Source: an uncultured Oscillospiraceae bacterium
GTDB taxonomy: Bacteria > Bacillota > Clostridia > Oscillospirales > Acutalibacteraceae
Assembly (NCBI GenBank): GCA_900547105.1
Contig: URFL01000003.1
Coordinates: forward strand, 134,214 to 198,213
Reading direction: 5' to 3'
DNA: 64,000 bases
In this document: positions 27,101 to 34,797 of the stretch, piece by piece
Layout of the letters: the number at the start of each line of letters is the position of its first letter
How positions within the stretch are numbered: position 1 is the first letter of the stretch
Position numbers and translations under genes: made by a program
The notes under the pieces: model-generated
What the model saw: the letters and a program-made list of their open reading frames with translations, nothing else
The model's database searches: none
Told to the model about the DNA's origin: nothing

Positions 27101-29441
27101 TTTTGCTGTCTTTGATATCCGCGCTGGAAGCACCCACTTCGATGGTGTACTCACCGGTGGGAACCACTTCTTTCTGCGCAGCGTCGTTCCAGAAGTAGAA
27201 GTCCGACACATCCAGTTCGATGTTCGCGGTCTTCTTCTCGCCGGCTTTCAGATCCACTTTCTCGTAGCCTTTGATCTGTTTCGCGGGCATACCGTCCGCC
27301 TGCGGATATTTCACATAGACCTGCACCACTTCGGAGCCGTCCATTTTGCCGGTGTTTTCCACATCGACCGACACGGTCAGTTTGCCGTTGGCATCCACCG
27401 TGGTCTTATCCACTTTCATGTTGGAATAAGCATAGGTGGTGTAGCTCAGACCGTAGCCGAAGGGATACTCCACATCGCCGGTGAAATACTGATAGGTGAA
27501 ACCACCGTTCGAATACGCTTTTTCCGCGTCGCCGTAGAGTTTTTCACCCTCGGTGTAGGCTTCTTTCAAGCCATACTGACGGATACCCGGCAGCTGAGAT
27601 TCGTCTTTGTACCAGGTGAAGGTCAGTTTGCCGGAAATGTTGTATTCACCGAACAGCTGGTTGGCAGCGCCGATGCCCTGCGCCTCACCGTTCTGGGTGG
27701 TCCAGATGATCGCTTTCGCCTGATCCTTGAACTCTTTGATCTCGACCGTGTTGGAGGTCTGCAGATACACGATGGTGTTCTTGTTCAGAGAAGCAGTCTT
27801 TTTGATGATCTCGTTCTGATTGCGAGTGAGTTTCATCTCCACGCGATCGTGACCCTCGGAGGAGTCGTCGTGAATGTCGCTGCCGAAAGCAATGACCACA
27901 TCGGCGTCTTTGATCAGTTTCTGATCCGCCGCGCTGATGGTGCCGTTATCGCCAAAGGAGGTGACTTTTTCCACCGTCGCTTTGTCATTGTGCGTCACCA
28001 GATAATCTTTGATGCCTTCGTACAGAGAGATCTGATGCTGTTTCTGGGGTTTACCGGAATAGTTACCGGTCCAGCAAACATCCGCATTGTCGCCCACGAT
28101 GACGATCTTGCTGACTTTGCTGACATCCAGAGGCAGGGTGTTGTTCTGGTTTTTCAGCAGAACCGCCGAACGGCTGGCCGCGTCTTTCGCCAGCTCGGTG
28201 TGCTCGGGAGTTTCCACCGTATTTTTGAAGCTGTACGCCGCGCTGCGATATTCGACCATCTCGTCGGGGTCGAATTCGCCGAGTTTGAAACGGGAGAGCA
28301 GGTTGTTGTAGACGTTCTTGTCCACCTGATCCTCGGAGAGGATGCCCTGCTGCACCGCTTTTTTCGCGTTGGTGGGATACACATCACCGTTGCAGTCCAT
28401 ATCGCAGCCCGCCATCAAAGCCAGAGCCACGGAACCGGGTTTGGTGACAACGCCGTTCGCATCAACATAATCGCTGATGGTTTTGCCGGCAGCCAGCGTG
28501 TAATTCTCTTTCTGAGAGACGTTCTTGGTGGGAACCCATTTCTGGGTTTTTTCCAAGTTGTCGATAGCGCCGCAGTCGGAGGTAACAAAACCGGTGAAGC
28601 CGAAGGTCTTGCGCAGCAAGGTATCCAGCAGGAAGGTGTTACCGGAGGACGGCGTGTAGTTGACCGCGTTGTACGCGCTCATCAGCGAGGGAACATCGGT
28701 GCGCTCGATGATGTAGCGATACACACGGGTATAATAATCGCGGATATCCGCCTCGCTCGCATTGGAGGAGGTGGAGCCACGACCGTTTTCATGGTTGTTC
28801 AAAGCGTAGTGCTTGATGGTGGGAACGGTCTTCATGTACTGACGGCCGTTCGCGTCGGTTTTCACATCCAGATCGCCCATCATGCCTTCCGAGAAGGCGC
28901 TGGCCAGCATACCGGAAACATAGGTGTCTTCACCGTATGCTTCGTTGGTACGACCCCAAATCGGCGAGCGCTCCATGTTGACAGTGGGGCACCAGTAGGT
29001 CAAGCCACGACCGCGACCGCCTTCGCTGGTCGGCTGGCTGTGACCGCGCGCATCGTCCGCAATCGCGTTGGCGATCACTTTGATGTACTCTTCGTCCCAG
29101 GTTTGCGCCAAGCCCAGCGGCATCGGGTAAGAGGTACCCTCGGCAGAGCCGTTCTGGATGCCGTGCAGCGCTTCGTTCCAGTAGTCGTACTTGGCAAGAC
29201 CCAGACGCGGCACCGCGGCGCCGTTACGGCCCAGCTGGTTGACCTTTTCGTCCAGGGTCAAACGGGACACCAGGTCCGCTGCGCGTTCCTCGAACGACAG
29301 CGAGGTATCCATGAACGGATACTGGGGAGCGGTGCCAACCTGCTCAGCCTGCGCCGGGGTGAACCCGCCCACGCCGGAAACCGTCAGCATCGCCGCCGCC
29401 GCCATGGCCAGAGCCCGTTTGGCGTACTGCTTCATCTTCAT
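24129..29441 (-). CDS. Secreted multimodular GH3 glycosidase with dockerin
   Basis: About 1770 residues with signal peptide (MKMKQYAKRALAMAAAAML). Modules: GH3 N-domain (35-360) with YWNEALHGIQNG, typical of beta-xylosidase/arabinofuranosidase-like GH3, and nucleophile Asp (about 289) in FVTSDCGAI; GH3 C-domain (400-615); FnIII-like domain (660-785); Big_2 Ig-like domain (815-890; VASVDATGKVTGKAAGTATI); FIVAR; a beta-sandwich-like module resembling those of the neighbouring protein (1120-1320); FIVARs; another beta domain (1455-1630); FIVAR; and a dockerin (1702-1769; IVDALVTLQNVAG, AADALLILQHANG). It probably releases sugars from plant or host glycans on a cohesin scaffold. The ATG at 29441 follows GGAGAATGGAAGT. 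Confidence 0.9.
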   Translation of the reverse strand: MKMKQYAKRALAMAAAAMLTVSGVGGFTPAQAEQVGTAPQYPFMDTSLSFEERAADLVSRLTLDEKVNQLGRNGAAVPRLGLAKYDYWNEALHGIQNGSAEGTSYPMPLGLAQTWDEEYIKVIANAIADDARGHSQPTSEGGRGRGLTYWCPTVNMERSPIWGRTNEAYGEDTYVSGMLASAFSEGMMGDLDVKTDANGRQYMKTVPTIKHYALNNHENGRGSTSSNASEADIRDYYTRVYRYIIERTDVPSLMSAYNAVNYTPSSGNTFLLDTLLRKTFGFTGFVTSDCGAIDNLEKTQKWVPTKNVSQKENYTLAAGKTISDYVDANGVVTKPGSVALALMAGCDMDCNGDVYPTNAKKAVQQGILSEDQVDKNVYNNLLSRFKLGEFDPDEMVEYRSAAYSFKNTVETPEHTELAKDAASRSAVLLKNQNNTLPLDVSKVSKIVIVGDNADVCWTGNYSGKPQKQHQISLYEGIKDYLVTHNDKATVEKVTSFGDNGTISAADQKLIKDADVVIAFGSDIHDDSSEGHDRVEMKLTRNQNEIIKKTASLNKNTIVYLQTSNTVEIKEFKDQAKAIIWTTQNGEAQGIGAANQLFGEYNISGKLTFTWYKDESQLPGIRQYGLKEAYTEGEKLYGDAEKAYSNGGFTYQYFTGDVEYPFGYGLSYTTYAYSNMKVDKTTVDANGKLTVSVDVENTGKMDGSEVVQVYVKYPQADGMPAKQIKGYEKVDLKAGEKKTANIELDVSDFYFWNDAAQKEVVPTGEYTIEVGASSADIKDSKKVTVTGALAEQVNVVTADASALAINVGESLTTEVTASLKDDTLLEMGAKDLKVEFSSNKPEVASVDATGKVTGKAAGTATITVKASYKNGEVKETSFPVAVKTTVKATELTVNGSKVADFDADTTTYNVTVKNGSVPTVAAKAASGVTVNVEQAKAVPGTATVTLTKGSEKAVYTVNVVDACDVTAIAFENVKLTKAQAASYTLDAKATTATCDQAAHKNAQATYAYKILKDTTGSAKLNGNVLSATAEGRVTVQVTATFNGATKVASAQIWVTDAPDRTKLEEAVRVKVTGDDYDPASLNAYYAELEKARKVLLNENATQAEIDAAYESLKAVKDKVVDYTYLVANFPGANKTYSYSPSGKNIYIDWQKIKNADNQDTIVDLTTHKAENLELRFTITLSPSDPTKSFKDSLNNGSWFKLRSSDKTDKEDDPDLKVFGGTMDTNGEHNFGWAVGDYIKDWGTTEVVIPLAMTNANTGEMELPEVSKGNGRAESATFKQIYTGSNNTSRGKISWNELDRFFGIINLKDGVTATAKLENVRVVDKSLDEKREELNALLTENVAVEDCKDAAAVKAYKEAVAVAKNVIKGENVVKIIDATNALKAAREALGVSITVDKTALKKVVDNQVTDLTRYTASSVATYKAKIAEAQALLNKADATQLEVNRAVSALGDVSSVLQLQTGPNRVVATLLEGEQSTADQHFLELNFKQDVDLIKEADYTVTVQYQIKLESTHTNPAPTNDEWLKEVRNGRARFWNVSTPNNDNASATWYSMNCEQNSVMTAYNKAGEWMTVTQEIPVDILEDGRLTQFGVFMYNDTARYGNSHADEVINWNNDTGVKMTIKDVQILSNRPENMNVPDPDAKELKDVLATAKAINQNQYTETTAKALQAAITKAEGLVDTAKTQLALNNARKELQAAIDALVQITYGDVTMDGTVDIVDALVTLQNVAGKVTLSDRQLEAANVDGEAGVSAADALLILQHANGARASFPVEE

Positions 29442-29506
29442 ACTTCCATTCTCCTTTTCCAAAGTCTTTATTGGGGATACTTCTCCCACAGACAATAGAC
29501 GAATGT

Positions 29507-29535
29507 ATTATAGCAAATTGTGGGCATTTTTTCAA
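29507..29535 (-). promoter_or_regulatory. Promoter of GH3 dockerin gene
   Basis: On the minus strand TTGAAA (29530-29535), 17 bases, TATAAT (29507-29512). Confidence 0.8.
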
Positions 29536-29605
29536 GCGATTTCCTTTGTCAACCCACCCAAACATTCGCAAAATGTCCTGTGCAGAATGACCTGTTTCCG
29601 TTGGT

Positions 29606-29658
29606 ACTAGCCAAAAAGTTGTTATTTTGGTTTTTGAAATTGACCATTTTTGGCTAGT
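29606..29658. promoter_or_regulatory. 12-base inverted repeat upstream of GH3 promoter
   Basis: ACTAGCCAAAAA (29606-29617) and TTTTTGGCTAGT (29647-29658) are perfect inverted repeats about 70 bases upstream of the -35. Candidate operator for a sugar-responsive regulator; no regulator is linked. Confidence 0.4.
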
Positions 29659-29699
29659 TGCGTTTTGCCACAATTTGCGTCGCACCGTTCTCCGTTTCC

Positions 29700-29732
29700 A
29701 CAAAAGGATCCGCCGACAGCGGACCCTTTTGC
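29700..29732 (-). terminator. Terminator after serS
   Basis: AAAAGGGTCCGC/GCGGATCCTTTT on the minus strand with one mismatch, 50 bases past the serS stop. Confidence 0.75.
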
Positions 29733-29781
29733 GGAAAAGCATACAGTGCTTTTATTACCTATTATATAGTGTGGCTTACCT

Positions 29782-31059
29782 TTACGCCTTGCGGATAACA
29801 TCCACGCCCATGTACGGACGCAGCACCTCCGGCACGGTGATGGACCCGTCGCCGTTCTGGTAGTTTTCCATGATCGCCGCCACAGTGCGACCAACTGCCA
29901 CGCCGGAACCGTTCAAGGTGTGCACCAGCTGTGCTTTCGCTTTGGGGTCTTTCTTAAAGCGGATCTGCGCGCGGCGCGCCTGATAATCTTCAAAGTTGGA
30001 GCAGCTGGAGATCTCGACATAGCGACCATAGGACGGCATCCACACTTCGATGTCGTAGGTCTTGGCGCTGGAGAAGCCCAGATCGCCGGTGGACAAGGTG
30101 ACCACACGATAGGGCAGACCCAGCAGTTGCAGCACCTTTTCGGCATCGTTGGTCAGTTTTTCCAGCTCTTCGTAGCTGTGCTCCGGCTCCACGAATTTGA
30201 CCAGCTCCACTTTGTTGAACTGGTGCTGGCGAATCAGACCGCGGGTATCGCGACCGGCGGAACCCGCCTCGGCGCGGAAGCATGCCGAATAGGCGCAGTA
30301 TTTGATGGGCAGTCGGCTGCCGTCCAAAATCTCGTCGCGGTGCATATTGGTCACCGGCACCTCGGCGGTCGGGATCAGAAAATAGTCCTCATTGGCAATT
30401 TTGAACGCATCTTCCTCAAACTTCGGGAGCTGGCCGGTGCCGGTCATGGACGCACGGTTCACCATATACGGCGGGAAAATCTCGGTGTAGCCGTTTTGGG
30501 TGTGGGTATCCAGGAAAAAGCTGATGATGGAGCGTTCCAGCCGCGAGCCCAAGCCTTTGTAGAAGTGGAAACGCGCACCGGTCACCTTGGCAGCGGTTTC
30601 GGGGTCCAAAATACCGAGCTTCGCGCCCAGATCCCAGTGTGCCTGCGGCTCAAAATCAAACTTGGTCGGCTCGCCCCAATGGCGCATATCCTGATTTTCC
30701 TTGTCATCCTTGCCATAGGGCACACTTTCGTGCGGAATATTCGGGATGGACAGCATAATGTTGCGCTGCTCGGTTTCCAACGCGCTGATCTGCACATCCA
30801 GTGCCTTTACCTGATCCGACAGCTTCTTCATTTCCTCCATGATCGGGGCGACATCGCCGCCCTCTTTCTTGATCTGAGGAATCTGCTTGCTCGCCTGGTT
30901 CTGCTGCGCTTTCAGCGCATCCGCCTGGCTGCTCAGCTCGCGGCGCTGGGCGTCGATCGCGAGAACACGATCCACCTCGGCATCCATATCCTTGTTGCGG
31001 CTGCGCATCGCAGCCTTGACGCGATCCGGTTCGGTACGAACAACTTTAATATCCAACAT
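29782..31059 (-). CDS. serS: Seryl-tRNA synthetase
   Basis: A 425-residue class II synthetase that charges tRNA-Ser. The N-terminal long coiled-coil arm spans about residues 28-105. The catalytic domain shows motif 2 (ACFRAEAGSAGRDTRGL) and motif 3 (NGSGVAVGRTVAAIMENYQ). Length is standard. It follows parB by 39 bases on the same strand, so it is probably cotranscribed with parA-parB; the short gap leaves no room for a T-box leader. Confidence 0.97.
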   Translation of the reverse strand: MLDIKVVRTEPDRVKAAMRSRNKDMDAEVDRVLAIDAQRRELSSQADALKAQQNQASKQIPQIKKEGGDVAPIMEEMKKLSDQVKALDVQISALETEQRNIMLSIPNIPHESVPYGKDDKENQDMRHWGEPTKFDFEPQAHWDLGAKLGILDPETAAKVTGARFHFYKGLGSRLERSIISFFLDTHTQNGYTEIFPPYMVNRASMTGTGQLPKFEEDAFKIANEDYFLIPTAEVPVTNMHRDEILDGSRLPIKYCAYSACFRAEAGSAGRDTRGLIRQHQFNKVELVKFVEPEHSYEELEKLTNDAEKVLQLLGLPYRVVTLSTGDLGFSSAKTYDIEVWMPSYGRYVEISSCSNFEDYQARRAQIRFKKDPKAKAQLVHTLNGSGVAVGRTVAAIMENYQNGDGSITVPEVLRPYMGVDVIRKA

Positions 31060-31098
31060 GACAAATTCTCCCTTTCGTTTGTCTTTTTCTGATTTTTC

Positions 31099-31959
31099 TT
31101 ATTGATCGCGGCTGTACAGCCGGTTTGCCAGCTGCTGCAGATCGTCCTGGCTGTAAAATTCCAGCTCCAGCACGCCGCCTTTGCCGCTTTTCTTCACTTT
31201 CACCTTGCGCCCCAGGCATTCCTTCAACGCCAGCTCCACTTCGCTGTAAAAGCTGTCGGCAGCAAAGCGCGCTTCTTTTGTTTCATGTGAAACATTGTGT
31301 GGGGAACGCGCCTGTTTCGCGCGTTTTTCCAGCTCGCGCACCGACAAGCTCTGCTCCTCCGCCTTCAGCGCCATTTCCTGCTGCTCTTCCGGGGTAGGGA
31401 ACGCCAGCAGCGCGCGGGCGTGACCCGCCGACAGCCGCCCCGCCAGTACCATATCCGCCACCGGCTCCGGCAAATTCAGCAGCCGCAGCGCATTCGCGAC
31501 CGCCGGGCGCGATTTATTGACTACGCGGGCGGTTTCCTCCTGCGTCAAGCCGTAGCTGGTCATCAGCGACTGATACCCGCGCGCTTCTTCCATCGGATTC
31601 AGGTCCTCGCGCTGCAGGTTTTCGATCATTGCCAACTCCGCCGCTTCCTGATCCGTCATTTCGCGGATCACCACCGGTGCTTCGGTCAACCCCGCCATGC
31701 GGGCTGCCCGCCAGCGGCGTTCGCCCGCCACCAGCTGATAGCCGCCGATCGCCAGCGGCCGCACCAACAGCGGCTGCAAAATACCGTGCTGCGCAATGGA
31801 TGCGGACAGCTCGGATAGCGCATTTTCATCGAACTGCTTGCGAGGCTGGTCGCGGTTGGGTTCGATTTCGGACAAATGCAGCGTAACAATCTGTCCTTCG
31901 TCCGCCGTATTTTCCTTAAACAGGGCTTCCAGCCCTTTTCCAAGGCCGCCTTTCGCCAT
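31099..31959 (-). CDS. parB: Chromosome-partition protein ParB/Spo0J
   Basis: A 286-residue CTP-dependent DNA clamp that loads at parS and recruits SMC. It has the GLGKGLEALF start, the LLVRP and GERRWRAARMAGL CTP-binding motifs, the ENLQREDLNPMEEA segment, a helix-turn-helix (TQEETARVVNKSRPAVANAL) and SAGHARALL. It lies 12 bases after parA. A parS-like palindrome (31279-31294) lies inside its own coding sequence. Confidence 0.96.
   Translation of the reverse strand: MAKGGLGKGLEALFKENTADEGQIVTLHLSEIEPNRDQPRKQFDENALSELSASIAQHGILQPLLVRPLAIGGYQLVAGERRWRAARMAGLTEAPVVIREMTDQEAAELAMIENLQREDLNPMEEARGYQSLMTSYGLTQEETARVVNKSRPAVANALRLLNLPEPVADMVLAGRLSAGHARALLAFPTPEEQQEMALKAEEQSLSVRELEKRAKQARSPHNVSHETKEARFAADSFYSEVELALKECLGRKVKVKKSGKGGVLELEFYSQDDLQQLANRLYSRDQ
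31279..31294. promoter_or_regulatory. parS-like site 1, inside parB
   Basis: TGTTTCATGTGAAACA differs at one central position from the B. subtilis parS TGTTTCACGTGAAACA. parS inside parB is also the B. subtilis arrangement. Confidence 0.8.
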
Positions 31960-31971
31960 ATGCGTACCTCC

Positions 31972-32733
31972 TTAGCCTTTCTTTATGATTTCTCCCGCCA
32001 GTTTGCGATACGCGCGCGCCCCTTTGGAAGCATGATCGTAATAATTGATGGGTTGTCCGTAGCTGGGCGCTTCGGACAGCCGCACCGTGCGGGGAATAAC
32101 GGTGGAAAACACCTTGCCGGGGAAAAACTTCTCCACTTCGTCCGCCACCTGTTTGGTGAGGTTCAGCCGCTTGTCGAACATGGTCATAACCACGCCTTCC
32201 AGCTCCAGCGGCGCGTTGTACAGGCGTTTCACCTGCCGCACCGTCGCCATCAGCTGCGACAATCCCTCCAGCGCGTAAAATTCGCACTGGATCGGCACCA
32301 GCACGGTGTCCGCCGCGCACAACGCGTTGAGGGTCAGCAGCCCCAGCGAAGGCGGGCAGTCGATCAAGATGTAGTCGTAGTCATCCCGCAGCGTCGCCAA
32401 AGCCGCCTTCAACCGGCTTTCCCGGCGGGATAGCTCTACCATTTCCACCTCGGCACCCGCCAAAGCGATGCCGGACGGCAGCAGATCCACCCCTTTGAAC
32501 GCCGTGTGCAGCAAAATCTCCTCCGGTTTGGCGGAGCCGATCAGCATATCGTAGGTGGTTTTCTCTGTGGAACGCTTGTCCACCCCCAGCCCGCTGGTCG
32601 CGTTGGCTTGCGGGTCAATGTCCACCAGCAGCGTCTTTTTCTTTTTCTCGCCCAGCGAGGAGATCAGACTCACGGTGGTGGTGGTTTTGCCCACGCCGCC
32701 CTTCTGGTTGACAACAGCAATAATTTTTCCCAT
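31972..32733 (-). CDS. parA: Chromosome-partition ATPase ParA/Soj
   Basis: A 253-residue deviant Walker-A ATPase that forms ATP-dependent DNA-bound dimers and is stimulated by ParB; in B. subtilis Soj also regulates DnaA. The P-loop KGGVGKTTTTV is at residues 11-21, followed by DIDPQANAT and LIDCPPSLGLLT. Translation start at 32733 follows GGCGGAGAGG. A parS-like hairpin lies just upstream. Confidence 0.96.
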   Translation of the reverse strand: MGKIIAVVNQKGGVGKTTTTVSLISSLGEKKKKTLLVDIDPQANATSGLGVDKRSTEKTTYDMLIGSAKPEEILLHTAFKGVDLLPSGIALAGAEVEMVELSRRESRLKAALATLRDDYDYILIDCPPSLGLLTLNALCAADTVLVPIQCEFYALEGLSQLMATVRQVKRLYNAPLELEGVVMTMFDKRLNLTKQVADEVEKFFPGKVFSTVIPRTVRLSEAPSYGQPINYYDHASKGARAYRKLAGEIIKKG

Positions 32734-32795
32734 GCCTCTCCGCCTTTCCGATTGGTATAAAAATCAGTATAGCACATTTGCGGGCATGTGAAAAG

Positions 32796-32837
32796 GGGTA
32801 ATTTGCATTGTTTCATGTGAAACATCGCAAATTACCC
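32796..32837 (-). terminator. parS-like site 2 embedded in a terminator hairpin
   Basis: Bases 32809-32824 read TGTTTCATGTGAAACA, the same 16-mer as inside parB. It is flanked by perfect arms GGGTAATTTGC (32796-32806) and GCAAATTACCC (32827-32837), so the whole forms a 20-pair stem followed on the minus strand by CTTTT, six bases past the stop of the LysM/GH18 gene. It appears to serve both as parS and as that gene's terminator. Confidence 0.8.
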
Positions 32838-32842
32838 TCTCG

Positions 32843-34117
32843 TCAAATACGCACCACCGAAACCAGGCTGTTGACCACCGCCCAGTTTTGCGGAAACGCG
32901 CGCATAATATTCCAATAGGACGCACCGCGCAGCTGCTTTTGAAACGCCAACCTCAGCTTGGCGGCGATACTGCGGGCGTCCTCAAACCACACCACATGGT
33001 CGCGGCTGCCGTCGTTGTAGTAAAAATAGGGACTTTGGACGGTTTCGTCAAACAAAATGGTGCTGCGCTCCCGCTGCGCCAGCCGCACCGCCTCCAGATT
33101 GCCCATGGTGACCGCTTTGGTCACGCCGCGTTCGTAGGGGAGCGGCCAATCGTAGCCGTAGTTGGGAATGCCCATCAGGATTTTCTCCCGCGGAATTTCG
33201 GTCAGCGCGTAGGTCAGCACCCGATCCACATTGTTCAGCGGCGCCACCGCCATCGGCGGACCGTAGGTATAGCCCCATTCGTAGGTCATGATCAGCACCG
33301 TGTTTGCAACCGCCCCGATGCGGGCATAGTTGTGCGCCTCGTACAACAGCCCCGGCTGGTCGGCGGAGGTTTTGGGCGCCAAATCCACGTTGGTGAACCA
33401 CCCCTCGGCGTTCAGCCGCAGCGTCATCTGCTCGATAAAGTTAAAATACGCCTCGCGCAGGTCTGGTTCGATGAATTCAAAGTCAATATCCAGCCCGACA
33501 TAGCCTTTTTCTCTCATTTTAGCCACGATTTGTTCGATCAGTCGCGCCTGCACCGCCGGATTGCGGAGCATCAGGCTGGCGCGTTCGGTGCTGAAGGTAC
33601 CGGATTCGGTGACGGTGGACAGCAGCATCACCGGCCCCACGCCGAATTGGCGCGCAATCGTAATCAGCGCATCGTCATCCACCGGAATCAGATCTCCCTC
33701 GGTGGTGAATCCGTAACCGAAAATGGTGAGGTAGGTGAGGTAGGGCAGCACGTGCGCCAGCACCTCGCGGTCGATAAAAGGGTAGGCGTAGCCGGTCAGC
33801 GCCAGTGTGCCTTCCTTTTCGCCCTCGAACGCCAGCGCCAGCGTTTCGCCCGCGACCAGTCGTCCGCTCACCAGCGCGGGGTTGTTTTGCACCAGTGTCA
33901 ACGCCGGAACGCCGGTGGTGGCGGCAATCGAATCCAGCGTATCGCCGGGGCGCACGGTGTAGGTGGCGGTAGGACGCTGGATCACCAGCGCCTGCCCTTC
34001 GACCAGCGTATTCGGATCCAAAATGCCGTTGTCCGACACCAGCCGCGCCACCGACACGCCGTAAGCCGCCGCAATGCCCGACAGCGTTTGCCCCGCACTC
34101 ACCACATGAATGATCAT
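32843..34117 (-). CDS. LysM/GH18 spore-cortex-type hydrolase
   Basis: A 424-residue protein with two LysM peptidoglycan-binding domains (residues 3-47 and 52-96) and a GH18 domain with the catalytic DxDxE at Asp210, Asp212 and Glu214 (YVGLDIDFEF). This is the layout of SleL/YaaH, which cleaves cortex peptidoglycan during germination. There is no signal peptide, as in spore-coat proteins synthesised in the mother cell. The ATG at 34117 follows GGAGGGG; an open frame to 34231 would cross the upstream terminator. Confidence 0.92.
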   Translation of the reverse strand: MIIHVVSAGQTLSGIAAAYGVSVARLVSDNGILDPNTLVEGQALVIQRPTATYTVRPGDTLDSIAATTGVPALTLVQNNPALVSGRLVAGETLALAFEGEKEGTLALTGYAYPFIDREVLAHVLPYLTYLTIFGYGFTTEGDLIPVDDDALITIARQFGVGPVMLLSTVTESGTFSTERASLMLRNPAVQARLIEQIVAKMREKGYVGLDIDFEFIEPDLREAYFNFIEQMTLRLNAEGWFTNVDLAPKTSADQPGLLYEAHNYARIGAVANTVLIMTYEWGYTYGPPMAVAPLNNVDRVLTYALTEIPREKILMGIPNYGYDWPLPYERGVTKAVTMGNLEAVRLAQRERSTILFDETVQSPYFYYNDGSRDHVVWFEDARSIAAKLRLAFQKQLRGASYWNIMRAFPQNWAVVNSLVSVVRI

Positions 34118-34162
34118 AACATCCCCTCCGCCATCAGCGTATGCGCTCCCCGCCGCGGATAT

Positions 34163-34190
34163 GAAAAAAGCCGCCCTTTTACAGGCGGCA
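34163..34190 (-). terminator. Terminator of XRE regulator gene
   Basis: GCCGCC and GGGCGGC stem on the minus strand with TTTTTT tail; the regulator's TAA stop lies in the loop. Confidence 0.75.
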
Positions 34191-34430
34191 CTCTTTGTTC
34201 GATTTTCTTCCGGGAGCCGGGCGGGGATCATCGGTTAATTCCAGCAAATAATCCACGCTGACGGTATATAAACACGCCAGCTTTCCAAGCACGGCGGGCG
34301 GAACCATGCGTTCGCCCGTTTCGTAATACGCATATGTGCGCTGGGGAACATCAATTTTGCTGCCCACCTGCGCCTGTGTCCAATCGTGATCCTCCCGCAG
34401 ATCGCGTATCCGTTTGTATCGCACATTCAT
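34179..34430 (-). CDS. XRE-family helix-turn-helix regulator
   Basis: An 83-residue DNA-binding protein. The helix-turn-helix is WTQAQVGSKIDVPQRTYAYYE at about residues 18-38, followed by the XRE-typical LGKLACLYTVSVDYLLELTD. The ATG at 34430 is preceded by GGGTG. It faces an 81-residue gene across 84 bases that contain a perfect palindrome, which suggests a small autoregulated pair. Confidence 0.88.
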   Translation of the reverse strand: MNVRYKRIRDLREDHDWTQAQVGSKIDVPQRTYAYYETGERMVPPAVLGKLACLYTVSVDYLLELTDDPRPAPGRKSNKECRL

Positions 34431-34451
34431 CACCCAAAATAACTATAAAGC

Positions 34452-34464
34452 GAACAATTTGTTC
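34452..34464. promoter_or_regulatory. Candidate operator palindrome
   Basis: GAACAATTTGTTC, a perfect 13-base palindrome centred on one T, with another half-site TTGTTC at 34484-34489. It lies between the divergent XRE and small-protein genes and overlaps the predicted -35 of the latter. Confidence 0.5.
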
Positions 34465-34487
34465 ACTTGCTATTTTGAATATATTGT
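34459..34487 (+). promoter_or_regulatory. Tentative promoter of 81-residue gene
   Basis: TTGTTC (34459-34464), 17 bases, TATTGT (34482-34487). A second reading, TTGCTA-17-TAAAAT, would place the start site on the ribosome binding site and is less likely. Confidence 0.4.
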
Positions 34488-34514
34488 TCTAAAATATACG
34501 AGGGAGGTGAATTC

Positions 34515-34760
34515 ATGGACGAGCTTTATGAGGAAATGCTTTGTCGCTATATGAGCGAATTGTTGCCGGTGTTTATGAAACAGATGGAAATATACGCAGC
34601 GGTCATGATGGAACGACGATGCTATCAGGCGCTACGCGATATCCAAGCCATTCTGCGCGATGCCGACAAAACGGATCAGGACTGCTTTGTCGCGATCGAT
34701 AGCATCATCGATACTTTTGGAAAATACGGAGGCTCTTGCGGAAGTCGGCATGATTTTTAA
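34515..34760 (+). CDS. Small alpha-helical protein of unknown function
   Basis: 81 residues, acidic and Met-rich at the N-terminus (MDELYEEMLCRYMSELLP), with amphipathic helix patterning throughout and no signal peptide. It has a strong GGGAGGTGAATTC site before the ATG at 34515 and its own terminator, so it is very likely real. No family recognised. The divergent XRE regulator suggests repression by that protein; a toxin-like or phage-derived origin is possible but unsupported. Confidence 0.7.
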   Translation: MDELYEEMLCRYMSELLPVFMKQMEIYAAVMMERRCYQALRDIQAILRDADKTDQDCFVAIDSIIDTFGKYGGSCGSRHDF

Positions 34761-34765
34761 CAAAT

Positions 34766-34795
34766 AACCCCCTCGGGAAAACCCGAGGGGTCATC
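34766..34795. terminator. Shared terminator
   Basis: ACCCCCTCGGG pairs with CCCGAGGGGT around AAAA, between convergent genes; usable from both strands. Confidence 0.75.
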
Positions 34796-34797
34796 TG

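Noticed and set aside
23745..29498. A 1917-codon plus-strand open frame
   Set aside because: It is antisense to the GH3 dockerin gene; the frame stays open because of G+C-rich codon bias, its product is His/Arg/Phe-rich with no domain, and no ribosome binding site fits.
31060..31098. T-box leader for serS
   Set aside because: Only 39 bases separate parB and serS and no T-box motif is present.
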